A stretch of DNA of 64,000 bases from NCBI GenBank assembly GCA_963788225.1, contig CAWBGI010000002.1, positions 1-64,000 on the forward strand, given 5' to 3'. Below the pieces are notes generated by a model that saw only the letters and a program-made list of their open reading frames with translations, was not told where the DNA came from and did no database searches. This DNA comes from Sulfotelmatobacter sp963788225. GTDB taxonomy: Bacteria; Acidobacteriota; Terriglobia; Terriglobales; Acidobacteriaceae. The first letter of the stretch is position 1. The number at the start of each line of letters is the position of its first letter. Below are positions 24,759-32,991 of the stretch, piece by piece. The position numbers and the translations under genes were made by a program.

Positions 24759-24935
24759 CTAACTTATCCGCTCTAGGTCTTCGGCCAAAAACTGGTGTGT
24801 AACAGCCTCGTCGTCGAACTCCACCAGGACTACTTCGCCCGGTGCGCTATCAGCAAGGACGGTCCCATTCCTTCCTCTGAACCAGTTTTCCACGTTCGCC
24901 AGCAGTTTCACCCGCACTCTGTCGCTACGTTTCAT
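24759..24935 (-). CDS. 58-residue DUF4926-like small protein
   Basis: Short gene with AGGAGA nine bases before the ATG at 24935. The product (MKRSDRVRVKLLANVENWFR, GRNGTVLADSAPGEVVLVEF, DDEAVTHQFLAEDLERIS) has the spacing of SH3-like/KOW-type beta barrels: a basic strand, a GRxGTV turn, an A-P-G-E-V-V-L-V-E-F strand, then a final A-E-D-L-E-R-I. That resembles DUF4926 proteins, which often occur in toxin-antitoxin-like pairs. Downstream on the same strand is the RHH-like gene. Assignment is by pattern only. Confidence 0.55.
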   Translation of the reverse strand: MKRSDRVRVKLLANVENWFRGRNGTVLADSAPGEVVLVEFDDEAVTHQFLAEDLERIS

Positions 24936-25099
24936 ACCTAATTCTCCTCGTTCGGTCCACGGTTACGCACGGCGATACCCAGCTCGGCCCGCCGTGCAAG
25001 AACGCGTCTTGACGGCTCACGGTTTGAGCTCAGAAACTCTCCGGCTTGCCCCCGCACAACGTTATAGCGTGCTGCAACGCCTTGCCCCGCCTGAGTTGG

Positions 25100-26203
25100 T
25101 TAGTTGCCAGCGTTCTGTTTAACGAGGAGAGAAAAACGTTCCCGTGAGTTACAGGTTTCCTTCTCGACTCGACATTCGCCCAAGGTGTTCCCAACTCGGA
25201 TATAGTCCGCGGATAAGCGAGCGTTTTGGAAAGAAACGCCCGTCACATCGAAAATGAGAAAGATGTCAATAGAGTCGCCAGCGAACGTTTTGACGTTCGA
25301 CGCGATAGTGCGAAGAGACTGTGGGGCGGTGGTATCGAGCTCTGGGATAGCGTCAAAGAACACGTAGCAGCGTTCTTTCCTGCGATTATAACCCCCCATT
25401 ATCATTGGATACGAACGGGAGATTTGGGCGATTTGCTGGTTGCAGGCATTCTCGCCTGTCTCTTCGAGCGATGGAGAGCCGTCGGTCGGCGCGGAGGCTT
25501 TGGGCGCAACAGCAGCCGCTTCAGGTTCATCAGGAAAAGCAACGAGCGCGTGCGTCGCTGGCAGTGCCAACAGCTTTTTCACATCGTTGATTGGAACTGC
25601 AAAATTCAGATTCTCTCCGCCCACGAGAGCCGCAGTCGTGATGCCGACAACTTCTCCTGCCAAATTGAACAGTGGGCCACCGCTGCTGCCATGCGAGATA
25701 GGCGCTGTAATCTGCAAGAGCCTGCGACCATCGTCGCTTCGGATTCCGCTAAGGATGCCGTTTGATACGGTCGATTCGAGCGAAAGCGGACTGCCGATCG
25801 CCACAACCTCCTCTCCGACTTGGAGTCGGTCGGAATCCCCCAAGGCCACTGTCTGGAAGTTGCCCCCACGAGCCTTGATGACGGCGACATCGTGGTCCTT
25901 ATCGAATGCAAGCACGCCGTCGACAGCAAAGAAAGAGCCGGTAGGGAGTTTGATGACAGCAGAGGCCCCGTTCCTGATAACGTGATAGTTGGTAACGACG
26001 CGGCCATTTTGGCTTACCACGAAGCCGCTGCCTTGGGCGATAGGATGTCCGTCTCTGTCCGACATGACTATCGAAACAATCGCCCCATTCGCTTCCCGGG
26101 ATATTGCCGGGATACTTAGATGTCGCCCTTTGTTGGGGCTTGGCGAGTTTTGTGCCGACATCGCCGCCACCAACAACGATACGGCTGCTATGTACTTCGT
26201 CAT
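25100..26203 (-). CDS. exported HtrA-like trypsin-fold serine protease
   Basis: Secreted protease of 367 residues from the ATG at 26203 (MTKYIAAVSLLVAAMSAQNS). The S1C catalytic triad is complete: histidine in VVTNYHVIRNG, aspartate in FDKDHDVAVIKA, serine in SHGSSGGPLFNLAGEVVGIT. The usual GSPLSLESTVSNGILSGIR loop is also present. After the protease domain (about 30-225) comes a Pro/Ala linker and a C-terminal domain with three cysteines that is not a PDZ domain, so it is not a standard DegP/DegS. A small basic gene lies directly upstream (stop 20 bases before this ATG). Confidence 0.88.
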   Translation of the reverse strand: MTKYIAAVSLLVAAMSAQNSPSPNKGRHLSIPAISREANGAIVSIVMSDRDGHPIAQGSGFVVSQNGRVVTNYHVIRNGASAVIKLPTGSFFAVDGVLAFDKDHDVAVIKARGGNFQTVALGDSDRLQVGEEVVAIGSPLSLESTVSNGILSGIRSDDGRRLLQITAPISHGSSGGPLFNLAGEVVGITTAALVGGENLNFAVPINDVKKLLALPATHALVAFPDEPEAAAVAPKASAPTDGSPSLEETGENACNQQIAQISRSYPMIMGGYNRRKERCYVFFDAIPELDTTAPQSLRTIASNVKTFAGDSIDIFLIFDVTGVSFQNARLSADYIRVGNTLGECRVEKETCNSRERFSLLVKQNAGN

Positions 26204-26222
26204 GAGCTTCCCCTGCACCACA

Positions 26223-26492
26223 CTAGCCTCCCGTTTGAAGAGAGGAGATGCTCGTCTCAATTCTCGCGAGGCTAGATTTCCACCTGACTATGCAGCTTTG
26301 TAATCGTCCAACTGTGGCGCGCTCAGATTTCACCCGTCCACTGAAGTATTCTCCCCACTTCGTCTGTGACAGAGACTCAAAATTGCGCAGCCTAGACCGT
26401 GCGCGCGCCAGTTCTCTAATGTCTAACGAAAGCCACCGTTTAAGGCGGGCTCTGCGCTTTCTTTGATCCCTGAGCCTTAGTCCCGCGTTCAT
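26223..26492 (-). CDS. small basic helical protein, doubtful
   Basis: An 89-residue ORF from the ATG at 26492 (MNAGLRLRDQRKRRARLKRW), very rich in Arg/Lys/Ser, predicted all-helical. Its stop lies 20 bases before the protease ATG, consistent with an operon, and GGGGT eight bases upstream could serve as ribosome site. No family recognised. It could be spurious. Confidence 0.35.
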   Translation of the reverse strand: MNAGLRLRDQRKRRARLKRWLSLDIRELARARSRLRNFESLSQTKWGEYFSGRVKSERATVGRLQSCIVRWKSSLARIETSISSLQTGG

Positions 26493-26529
26493 CGCTTTTA
26501 CCCCGTTTAAGTAATTGCACAAGTGTGGC

Positions 26530-26553
26530 TTGCCCTGGGATCACCGGGCAAGA
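26530..26553. other. short stem-loop between protease operon and ThyX-like gene
   Basis: CTTGCCC and GGGCAAG pair around a ten-base loop. There is no T-run, so it is not a standard terminator; it may lie in the 3' untranslated part of the ThyX-like transcript. Confidence 0.35.
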
Positions 26554-26622
26554 GTACGTGAGTAATGCAATTACGAAGCTAGGCTTTACGCATGGAATCT
26601 CAAAGCGGAAACAGCCACTCTC

Positions 26623-28297
26623 CTACCTCTGCAGCAAGTCCACCGGCGCGTTCACATCGTGCACGCGAAAATATTTCGCCAGCGCGGGATACTTTCGCGC
26701 CACGGCTTCATACATCGCATAAGCCACGTTGCGGTAGGAAACATGGCCGGCCGGCGTGGTGCGCAGTTCGGAGATGTAGACGGCCTCGGCGAAGTCCATC
26801 TTGAAGAGGGCGCGCTTGCGATAGGCCAGCGGGATTGCGTATTGCGAATTTTCTTCGGCCTCGGGCGCGTTGCGCGCGGCCAGCTTTTCTACTGCGGCTT
26901 GCGTGCGGCGCATGGCGGCGTCGAAGCGGTGGCGCACTCCGGCGTCTTCGACGTCGAGCAGCATCTCGTAGCCGTGCTGCGTGGTGAAGGGCTGCATGAC
27001 CTGAATGCAGCGGCGGTGACGGTGCATGTCGCGGAAGCCGCCGGTGTCCATGAGGATGTCGAAGCGGAACTGCTGGCCGGCGCGGAAGGGGCGCAGCATT
27101 TCGTCGTGCTTGCCGCGATGGCGCAGGCCGAGGTCGATGATCTCGCGCCGGTAGCGCTCGCCGGAAACCTGCAGCGCCTGGCGGACTTGTCGATAGGAAT
27201 GATGGCAGTGCTCGTAGAGGAGCGAGGCCGCGATTTCGACTTCTAGCGGCTCGTCGTCTAGCAGGTCGACGATTGCCTTCGATGGCGCGACCGATTCGCT
27301 CTTCATCAGCTCGGTCGCGGCCTGCCGCAGTTCGCGGCGGGTTTCCATTTCGTAGGGATTCGGGTCGGCATACTTCACTAGCGTGGGCGCGACTCGAACT
27401 TCGTGCAGCAATTCCTGCTCGGCGCGCGTGCCTAGCTCGGGATTTACAGCGCGAATCTCGTCTACTAATTTCTTTAACGACTCGGCATTTACGTTGTAGG
27501 CGGCGGATGTTGCCGCCTTCTTCAGAGATTCGCCGAGAACCCGCACTTCTTTGTGCGTGTGCGAGAGCAGGTGCGCAACCTGGATTTCGAGCGTCCGCGC
27601 ATTGACGATCTCGCCCAGCGAAGTGTTCGTAGCCAGCGGCAGCAGGTAGCGCGTGATGTCGAAGGCCCGCGCTTTCAGGGTGCGCTCGTAGGCTTCCTGC
27701 TTCATGTCGGCGGGCTTGGGCGTGATGCTGATCAGGTGCTGCGTCATGTGCGCGGAGAGAGTTTCGTACTCGGCGAAGAGAAAATCCAAGGTTTCGCGGT
27801 AGAGCTTGCGGGCGTCGTCGTCAGTGCCGAAATCAGGCGTATAGTAGCCGCTCTTTTTGAAATCCTGATAGCGGGTGGAGCGCTCCTGGCCGTCCCAGCG
27901 CTGTTCGTCGGCTAGTTCGATGGCCGCGAGAATCGAGAGTCTCTCGACGGCGAGCGCGATGTGCGCCAGATCGGCGATGGAGCGATGACCGTATTGGAAG
28001 TAGAACGTGTTGAGAAACTTCTCCGCCTTCTGGGCGCTGATCTCGCGCAGCGAATCTTTCATCGACAGCGCGGAGCGCGAATACTTGGCCATGGCGTAGG
28101 CTTGGATCTCAGGCTCGACGCCATAGACGGCGAAGACTTCGGTGGAGGGCTCCGCCGGCTTGTCGAACCGGGAGCGAGTCGCTCGCGGATGCTCGGTGCG
28201 TTGAACGATGTCCGGGCAAACTCGAGTCGGAAGAGGATGAGTTTTGGTTGGATGGTTCGGGCATGGCTATGACTTCTTCCGCCGCAGGTTGGGACAT
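26623..28297 (-). CDS. long ThyX-like (FAD-dependent thymidylate synthase) protein, apparent frameshift near the 5' end
   Basis: The main frame (28092 to 26623, 489 residues from MAKYSRSALS) is a double-length ThyX relative: the first half holds FQYGHRSIADLAHIALAVER and DEQRWDGQERSTRYQDF, the second DTGGFRDMHRHRRCIQVMQP. ThyX methylates dUMP using FAD and methylene-tetrahydrofolate. Conserved sequence continues upstream of the first ATG in the same frame (KPAEPSTEVFAVYGVEPEIQ), but that frame has no start. A good start (MSQPAAEEVIAMPEPSNQNS at 28297) is one frame off; removing one G of the GGG at 28170-28172 joins them into about 557 residues. Whether both halves are catalytic is unknown. Confidence 0.75.
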
Positions 28298-28368
28298 AGG
28301 AGTGTTTGAATGTTAATCGGCGGAGGAATAATGTGCAACGCGGAATCCTGGGACAGCGCACTAAATTC

Positions 28369-28402
28369 TTCAACACAGAGGTCACGGGGTTACACAGGGT
28401 AA
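28369..28402. repeat. dispersed repeat, family E
   Basis: CAACACAGAGGTCACGGGGT, TACACAGGGTAACC. Relatives at 40801-40838 (inside gatB), 48973-49008, 45527-45563, 29258-29292 and a facing pair at 60598-60677. Confidence 0.65.
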
Positions 28403-28499
28403 CCGCGCTATCTGCTACTGTCGCGAGGACGGGTATAATTCCACGTTCCGCATAAAGCCTTTTTAAATCTGGACTCGAAGCACACTCGGGAGAAAAATC

Positions 28500-29243
28500 A
28501 TGTCGCTTTCAGGACGGGTGGCGTTCGTCACCGGCGCGTCGCAGGGCATTGGACGGGCCTGCGCGCTGAAGCTTGCCGCAGAAGGCGCGGCCGTGGCCGC
28601 CGCCGCACGCAATCAGGAGAAACTGAACGAACTGGTGAACGAGATCGCTGCTGCGGGCGGGAAGGCCGCGGCCTTCGCTCTCGACGTTACCGACGAAGAG
28701 CAGGTCAAGTCCGCGATCAAGGCGGCAGGCGCGCAGTTCGGCAAAATCGATATTCTGGTGAACAATGCTGGCATCACTCGCGACCAGCTTGTGATGCGCA
28801 TGAAGCGGGCCGACTGGGATGCCGTGCTCGCGACCAACCTTACGTCCGCTTATCTTTGCATCCAGCAGGTTTCTGTTTCCATGCTCAAGCAGCGCTGGGG
28901 GCGCATCATTAACATCGCAAGCGTCTTCGGGCAGATGGGCCAGGCGGGGCAGGCGAACTACTCGGCATCGAAGGCGGGGCTCATCGGGCTGACCATGGCC
29001 ATTGCCCGCGAACTGGGGTCGCGCAATATTACTTGCAACGCTGTGTCTCCGGGCTTCATCGAAACCGCCATGACAGAAGCGTTGGGCGACGAGTTCAAGC
29101 AGAACGCCGCCAAGCAGATTCCGCTGGGACGCGTGGGCTCGCCCGCCGATGTGGCTAATGCCGTGGCTTTTCTTGCATCTGAGGAAGCCTCCTACATTAC
29201 CGGCCACGTGCTGAATGTGAATGGCGGGATGCTGATGGGGTAA
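28500..29243 (+). CDS. fabG: 3-oxoacyl-ACP reductase FabG
   Basis: Short-chain dehydrogenase of 247 residues, the standard FabG length. TGASQGIGRA (about 11-20) binds NADPH, NNAGITRD (about 86) is the structural loop, and the triad Ser-Tyr-Lys is in NIASVFGQMGQAGQANYSAS with YSASK. C-terminal LASEEASYITGHVLNVNGGM is typical of FabG. It reduces beta-ketoacyl-ACP in fatty acid elongation. No other fab genes adjoin, so a role in another acyl pathway cannot be excluded. Confidence 0.92.
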   Translation: MSLSGRVAFVTGASQGIGRACALKLAAEGAAVAAAARNQEKLNELVNEIAAAGGKAAAFALDVTDEEQVKSAIKAAGAQFGKIDILVNNAGITRDQLVMRMKRADWDAVLATNLTSAYLCIQQVSVSMLKQRWGRIINIASVFGQMGQAGQANYSASKAGLIGLTMAIARELGSRNITCNAVSPGFIETAMTEALGDEFKQNAAKQIPLGRVGSPADVANAVAFLASEEASYITGHVLNVNGGMLMG

Positions 29244-29257
29244 GACCCAAAACCCTT

Positions 29258-29370
29258 AACTTACCGAGGACGCAGAGGTTCGAAGGGTAATGCAAAATGA
29301 GCGAACAATACCTTTGAATTACCCTGAGCCCGGAGCCTGCCTTGAGCAAAGCCGAAGGGTGCCTTCTGTG
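29258..29370. repeat. two dispersed repeat fragments at a gene start
   Basis: First a family E-like piece (CTTACCGAGGACGCAGAGGT, TCGAAGGGTAA), then a family H piece (GAGCCCGGAGCCTGCCTTGA, GCAAAGCCGAAGGGTGCC). Family H relatives occur at 53897-53922 and 55806-55835. The second piece is read through by the GNAT gene. Confidence 0.5.
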
Positions 29371-29844
29371 GTTAACGTTTTGACTTTCGCGCAGGCTGTG
29401 TCACCTCTGCAGATCGCGCAAGCCCGCGAACTGTTTCTGGAGTACGCGCAGTCCCTCGGCTTCAGCCTTTGCTTTCAGAACTTCGACAAAGAACTGGCTG
29501 GACTGCCGGGCGATTACGCTCCGCCCAAATGCCGGTTGCTGCTCGCGGAAGGCGACGGCGAACTTGCAGGCTGCGTTGCGCTGCACGCGCTGGAGCCGGA
29601 TGTCTGTGAGATGAAGCGGCTCTACCTGCGTCCGCAGTTTCGCGGCCGGGGTCTGGGGCGCGTACTGGCCGAGCGCATCATCGCCGAGGCGCGGCAGATC
29701 GGCTATCGACGCATGCGGCTTGACACAGTCGAACCAGTAATGAACGATGCGGTCGCGATGTATCGCAAGCTGGGGTTCAAGGACATCGCTCCTTACTGTG
29801 CGAACCCCATCGCCGGCGCGCTGTATATGGAACGGGAATTATAA
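29290..29844 (+). CDS. GNAT-family N-acetyltransferase
   Basis: Acetyl-CoA-dependent acetyltransferase. The GNAT core is at about residues 30-184: LFLEYAQSLGFSLCFQNFDK helix, VCEMKRLYLRPQFRGRGLGR as the acetyl-CoA binding R/Q-x-x-G-x-G/A loop, then ERIIAEARQIGYRRMRLDTV and AVAMYRKLGFKDIAPY. The annotated ATG (29290) has GAAGGG nine bases upstream, but residues 10-26 are encoded by a dispersed repeat; a GTG at 29368 (VVNVLTFAQAVSP) may be the original start. Substrate unknown. Possibly co-transcribed with the hydrolase 21 bases downstream. Confidence 0.85.
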   Translation: MQNERTIPLNYPEPGACLEQSRRVPSVVNVLTFAQAVSPLQIAQARELFLEYAQSLGFSLCFQNFDKELAGLPGDYAPPKCRLLLAEGDGELAGCVALHALEPDVCEMKRLYLRPQFRGRGLGRVLAERIIAEARQIGYRRMRLDTVEPVMNDAVAMYRKLGFKDIAPYCANPIAGALYMEREL

Positions 29845-29865
29845 GTACTGAGAGGTTTTAGAATC

Positions 29866-30609
29866 ATGAGAAAATTGTGCCTGCTGGTGCTTTGCGCTTT
29901 ATTCGCTTCCATTCCTTTCGCCGCCGATTCCAAAACTGTCTCCTACAAAAGCGGCGACGAAACCGTTCAAGCCGTCCTCTACACTCCTGCCGGCAAGGGA
30001 CCATTTCCCGCGGTCATCGTCATCCACGAGTGGTGGGGTCTCACCGACTGGATGAAGGATCAAGCTGCGAAGCTGGCCGACCAGGGCTACGTTGCCCTCG
30101 CGGTTGATTTGTATCGCGGCAAGGTGGCCACCACGCGCGACCAGGCGCATGAATTGATGAGCGGCGCCCCGGCAGACCGCGTTAAGCGCGATCTGCACGC
30201 AGCTTTTGTGTTTCTTCAGTCGCAGCCTAATGTCAGGAAAGACCGCATGGCGGCGATCGGCTGGTGCATGGGCGGCGGCTATTCGCTCGACGTGGCCCTG
30301 CAAGAGCCGACACTCGCGGCCGACGTCATCAACTACGGACATCTGGCTACCGACCCCGAGGCGCTCAAGAAAATCAACGCTCCCATCCTCGGATTGTTCG
30401 GCGCGTTGGACGAGGGCATTCCACCCCATGACGTGACGAAGTTTGAAGAGACCCTGGAGCAGATGGGAAAGAAGGTTGAGATCAAGATCTACGACGATGC
30501 CGGGCACGGCTTCGAAAACCCTGTGAATAAAGACGGTTACCGCGCCGCCGATGCCGCTGACGCCTGGAAGCGCATCGTAGCCTTTCTGGCCGAGACCCTG
30601 AAGAAATAG
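29866..30609 (+). CDS. exported dienelactone hydrolase-family protein
   Basis: Alpha/beta hydrolase of 247 residues with a signal peptide (MRKLCLLVLCALFASIPFAA). The catalytic cysteine is C134 in AAIGWCMGGGYSL, with aspartate in FGALDEGIPPHDV and histidine in YDDAGHGFENP, a complete Cys-Asp-His triad. IVIHEWWGLTDWMKDQAAKL is the conserved oxyanion-side motif. Cytoplasmic relatives open dienelactones in chloroaromatic breakdown; an exported form more likely acts on another ester or lactone. Confidence 0.88.
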   Translation: MRKLCLLVLCALFASIPFAADSKTVSYKSGDETVQAVLYTPAGKGPFPAVIVIHEWWGLTDWMKDQAAKLADQGYVALAVDLYRGKVATTRDQAHELMSGAPADRVKRDLHAAFVFLQSQPNVRKDRMAAIGWCMGGGYSLDVALQEPTLAADVINYGHLATDPEALKKINAPILGLFGALDEGIPPHDVTKFEETLEQMGKKVEIKIYDDAGHGFENPVNKDGYRAADAADAWKRIVAFLAETLKK

Positions 30610-30785
30610 CTCGGGGCAGCCTGCGAAGCGGTGCCCGGCGTAGCCAGCCAGGGTGCTCATTCCTTGCACACTGTGTAAGAATCGTCGTGCAGAGGAACCT
30701 AGGGGCCGTCCTGTCAAGTGCTAAATTGCACTGGTTTTGTCATAGCACTAATTTCCCCTTGCCAGAAAATGCCGATCTGGTTAAT

Positions 30786-31163
30786 ATGTCGCATCCTGCA
30801 ATGCTCCCCCAGATCAACATCGGCGAGACCATTAGAAACTACCGGCTGCAGAAAGGTATGTCTCAGGGAGACATCGAGAAGCGCACCGGGCTGCTGCGCT
30901 GCTACCTTTCGCGGGTAGAGAACGGGCACACCATCCCCTCGCTTGACACGCTCTCGAAAATTGCCGGGGCGATGGAGATTGCGCTTTCGCAATTCTTCTC
31001 CGAGTCCGGCCACAGCAACGGCTCCAAGGGACTGCCGCAACTCTCCGACGACGAAGTCCGCTTCCTGAGTCAAGTGCGCCGCTACGCCACCAACCTGAAT
31101 GACAGCGACCGCAAACTGGTGCTCGCCATGGTGAAGAAGATGGCGGCGAATTCGAGCAAGTAG
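30786..31163 (+). CDS. XRE-family transcriptional regulator
   Basis: DNA-binding protein of 125 residues. A helix-turn-helix of the Cro/C1 type fills residues about 12-66 (IGETIRNYRLQKGMSQGDIE, GLLRCYLSRVENGHTIPSLD, TLSKIAGAMEIALSQFF). The C-terminal half (LSDDEVRFLSQVRRYATNLN, DRKLVLAMVKKMA) is helical and probably dimerises. I start at the ATG at 30786; 30801 is possible. It stands alone, so its targets are unknown. Confidence 0.82.
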   Translation: MSHPAMLPQINIGETIRNYRLQKGMSQGDIEKRTGLLRCYLSRVENGHTIPSLDTLSKIAGAMEIALSQFFSESGHSNGSKGLPQLSDDEVRFLSQVRRYATNLNDSDRKLVLAMVKKMAANSSK

Positions 31164-31360
31164 CGGTCAGCCTCCAGCTTCGAGCAGACACATTCGGAAT
31201 GCAGTCTGCGTCCGCACCAAGACGCGGCTTTGTTCGTTTTTCGTAACTAGCCCAAATTCCCGGCAATAATATACTAGGCAAAATGGAATAGTTGCAGATT
31301 TTTTCACCCTATCCGCCGTGCTTTGGCAGAAGTACAATTCCCACGCCGGAGGGCAAAACC

Positions 31361-31837
31361 ATGAACAAAGTTCTATGCGTCGCAGTTCTTCTGCTCGGAA
31401 CCATCGCGCTCACAGGGCGCAACTCAACCGCCGCACCAGTCGGCCCTGCCTATCCGCTGATCGTCGCTAAGGCGAAGCTGTTAAACCAGACTGCGGCAAT
31501 CCCGACCACAACGATTTACACGCCAGCACAGAATGGGCTTTATCGGTTGTCGGTCTATGCCACGATGACCAATCCTCCTGCGGACACCGTTTGGACCTTT
31601 GACTTTGCGTGGACCGACGACTCAGGCTCCTTGCAAAGCGGAGGAGGCAGCCTTCTGCAATCCAATGGCGATTCCACGGGATCATTTCTCCTGGCGAATT
31701 CGACCTACAATCAGATGGGCGCGGCAGTAATTATTGAGGCCAAGGGCGGGACAGCGATAACTTACGACATGAGCCAATCAGGCGCTCCCGATGGCAGCGC
31801 CTACAACTTGTACTACATACTTGAGCGGCTGGAGTAG
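31361..31837 (+). CDS. exported protein of unknown function
   Basis: Encodes 158 residues from the ATG at 31361 with GGAGGG as ribosome site. Signal peptide MNKVLCVAVLLLGTIALTGR, then a beta-rich mature domain (TTIYTPAQNGLYRLSVYATM, TVWTFDFAWTDDSGSLQSGG, MGAAVIIEAKGGTAITYDMS) resembling phage-tail- or receptor-binding-like beta sandwiches. No cysteines after the signal. Function unknown. Confidence 0.65.
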   Translation: MNKVLCVAVLLLGTIALTGRNSTAAPVGPAYPLIVAKAKLLNQTAAIPTTTIYTPAQNGLYRLSVYATMTNPPADTVWTFDFAWTDDSGSLQSGGGSLLQSNGDSTGSFLLANSTYNQMGAAVIIEAKGGTAITYDMSQSGAPDGSAYNLYYILERLE

Positions 31838-31846
31838 AGAACGGCG

Positions 31847-32005
31847 CTAGCCCTTCTTCGACTGCTTTTTCGGTACGGTGTGTTTCTCGCGCTCTTCCCG
31901 CTTGAGCAGTTCTTCTTTCGATACGCTGAGGACTTGACGCACAGCGTTATCGAATCTCTGAAACTCTGTCTTGCCGGGGACGTGGGGCGCGGGTAGTGGT
32001 TTCAT
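31847..32005 (-). CDS. 52-residue protein, third gene of a toxin-antitoxin-like module
   Basis: Short gene: MKPLPAPHVPGKTEFQRFDN, AVRQVLSVSKEELLKREERE, KHTVPKKQSKKG. Its ATG is four bases after the stop of the RelE/HigB-like gene, with GAGGAG about ten bases upstream. The MKPLP-x-P-x-VPG-T-E-x-x-RFDNA pattern is one I recognise from small proteins encoded beside RelE-like toxins in many bacteria; the Lys/Glu-rich helical tail would suit binding to the toxin. I infer an antitoxin or accessory role. Confidence 0.65.
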   Translation of the reverse strand: MKPLPAPHVPGKTEFQRFDNAVRQVLSVSKEELLKREEREKHTVPKKQSKKG

Positions 32006-32009
32006 CTAC

Positions 32010-32273
32010 TCACTCCTCTGCGAGTCGCAGCGCCAAAAAGAAAATGTTGTCATCATTGAATGTGTAATAGAGATTCATGGGTCTTCCATTGCCGGGTTCG
32101 TACATAGGCAGAAACCAAACGTCCTTGGCCACCTGCAAGCCGCGGCGTGGCTCTCGGCTTAGAACCCATTCCGCCCCTTCGGTGAATTCATCGGCCCGTA
32201 CTGGGTCGAATCCAAGTTGGGCAAGGTCTTGCTCGAATAGCGGGTTCTTAACGATCTGGCGATATTTATCCAA
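32010..32273 (-). CDS. RelE/HigB-like toxin candidate
   Basis: Encodes 87 residues from a TTG codon that overlaps the end of the Panacea gene, so translation is coupled. The pattern (YRQIVKNPLFEQDLAQLGFD, RADEFTEGAEWVLSREPRRG, DVWFLPMYEPGNGRPMNLYY, FNDDNIFFLALRLAEE) matches a RelE/ParE-superfamily group: two N-terminal helices and a four-stranded sheet ending in an F-N-D-x-N-I/V-x-F-L-x-L strand. Such toxins are ribosome-dependent or free mRNA interferases, or gyrase inhibitors; activity here is unproven. Sandwiched between a Panacea gene and a 52-residue partner. Confidence 0.7.
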   Translation of the reverse strand: MDKYRQIVKNPLFEQDLAQLGFDPVRADEFTEGAEWVLSREPRRGLQVAKDVWFLPMYEPGNGRPMNLYYTFNDDNIFFLALRLAEE

Positions 32274-32877
32274 GAGCGGCAGCGCCGTCTGCCAAGCATG
32301 ACGCTGCTAACGCTTCCAGAGTGGCACCGACCTTTCTTTCGGCATCAGTCGGCGCTCTGTCTCCGACGAGGGCAACAGTGTATGGGATAGTTTCTTTCTG
32401 TGCTGCCAATTTCCATCCTGGGAATCTGTGAGTCAGTTCGCTCATTTCGCTGCCAACTTGACCCCAGAATATTTGAATCACGTTGTCTACCAAATCGACT
32501 TCCTGCGCCGTGAATTGCAACAGGTTCGGTTCGCGCAGCGCGAAAGTCCGTGCTTGGGGGCCTGCCACGGTTTCTTTTTGCCGTATGGCAATGTCGCCAT
32601 CTGCGAGCATCTGTTCACGCACACGAACCATATATCGCGGTGCTGGGCCGTTCTCCAAAGCGAAATATTCTTGGCCGGAGATTGGTTTACCTAACATCAG
32701 GTATGCGACGAAATCAGAATAAAATAAGAGTTTGTTGAGCTTGAGCGAGCCGAAACGTGGATCGCCCTCAGACTTACGAGCGATCAACAGCACTAGCTCG
32801 CGGAATTTGTTCTCGTTGGGTTTAATGCGCGACTGCACCGTTTTTGCTTGGCGTTTTGTGGTTGCCCGTCTTTTCAT
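32266..32877 (-). CDS. Panacea (DUF4065/SocA-like) domain protein
   Basis: Encodes 203 residues from the ATG at 32877 (GGAG seven bases upstream). The N-terminal 25 residues are basic; the Panacea core is at about 30-150 (FRELVLLIARKSEGDPRFGS, LKLNKLLFYSDFVAYLMLGK, SGQEYFALENGPAPRYMVRV). The C-terminal part holds FPGWKLAAQKETIPYTVALV and a helix. Panacea is known as an interchangeable antitoxin domain found beside many unrelated toxins; SocA-type members instead act as proteolytic adaptors. First gene of the module, overlapping the next start. I infer it neutralises or regulates the RelE-like protein. Confidence 0.8.
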   Translation of the reverse strand: MKRRATTKRQAKTVQSRIKPNENKFRELVLLIARKSEGDPRFGSLKLNKLLFYSDFVAYLMLGKPISGQEYFALENGPAPRYMVRVREQMLADGDIAIRQKETVAGPQARTFALREPNLLQFTAQEVDLVDNVIQIFWGQVGSEMSELTHRFPGWKLAAQKETIPYTVALVGDRAPTDAERKVGATLEALAASCLADGAAALG

Positions 32878-32991
32878 TTTCCACTCCAAGGCACGCCTAC
32901 ATCATTTGGATGCTTACATTATCACAAAGATGCGGCCTCAGTCTGTGGGGAAAACCACTCACCGTGGAGCCGAAAGACTGCATTACCACAT

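Noticed and set aside
28509..29207. Minus-strand ORF of 232 residues opposite fabG
   Set aside because: Antisense shadow of a canonical fabG.
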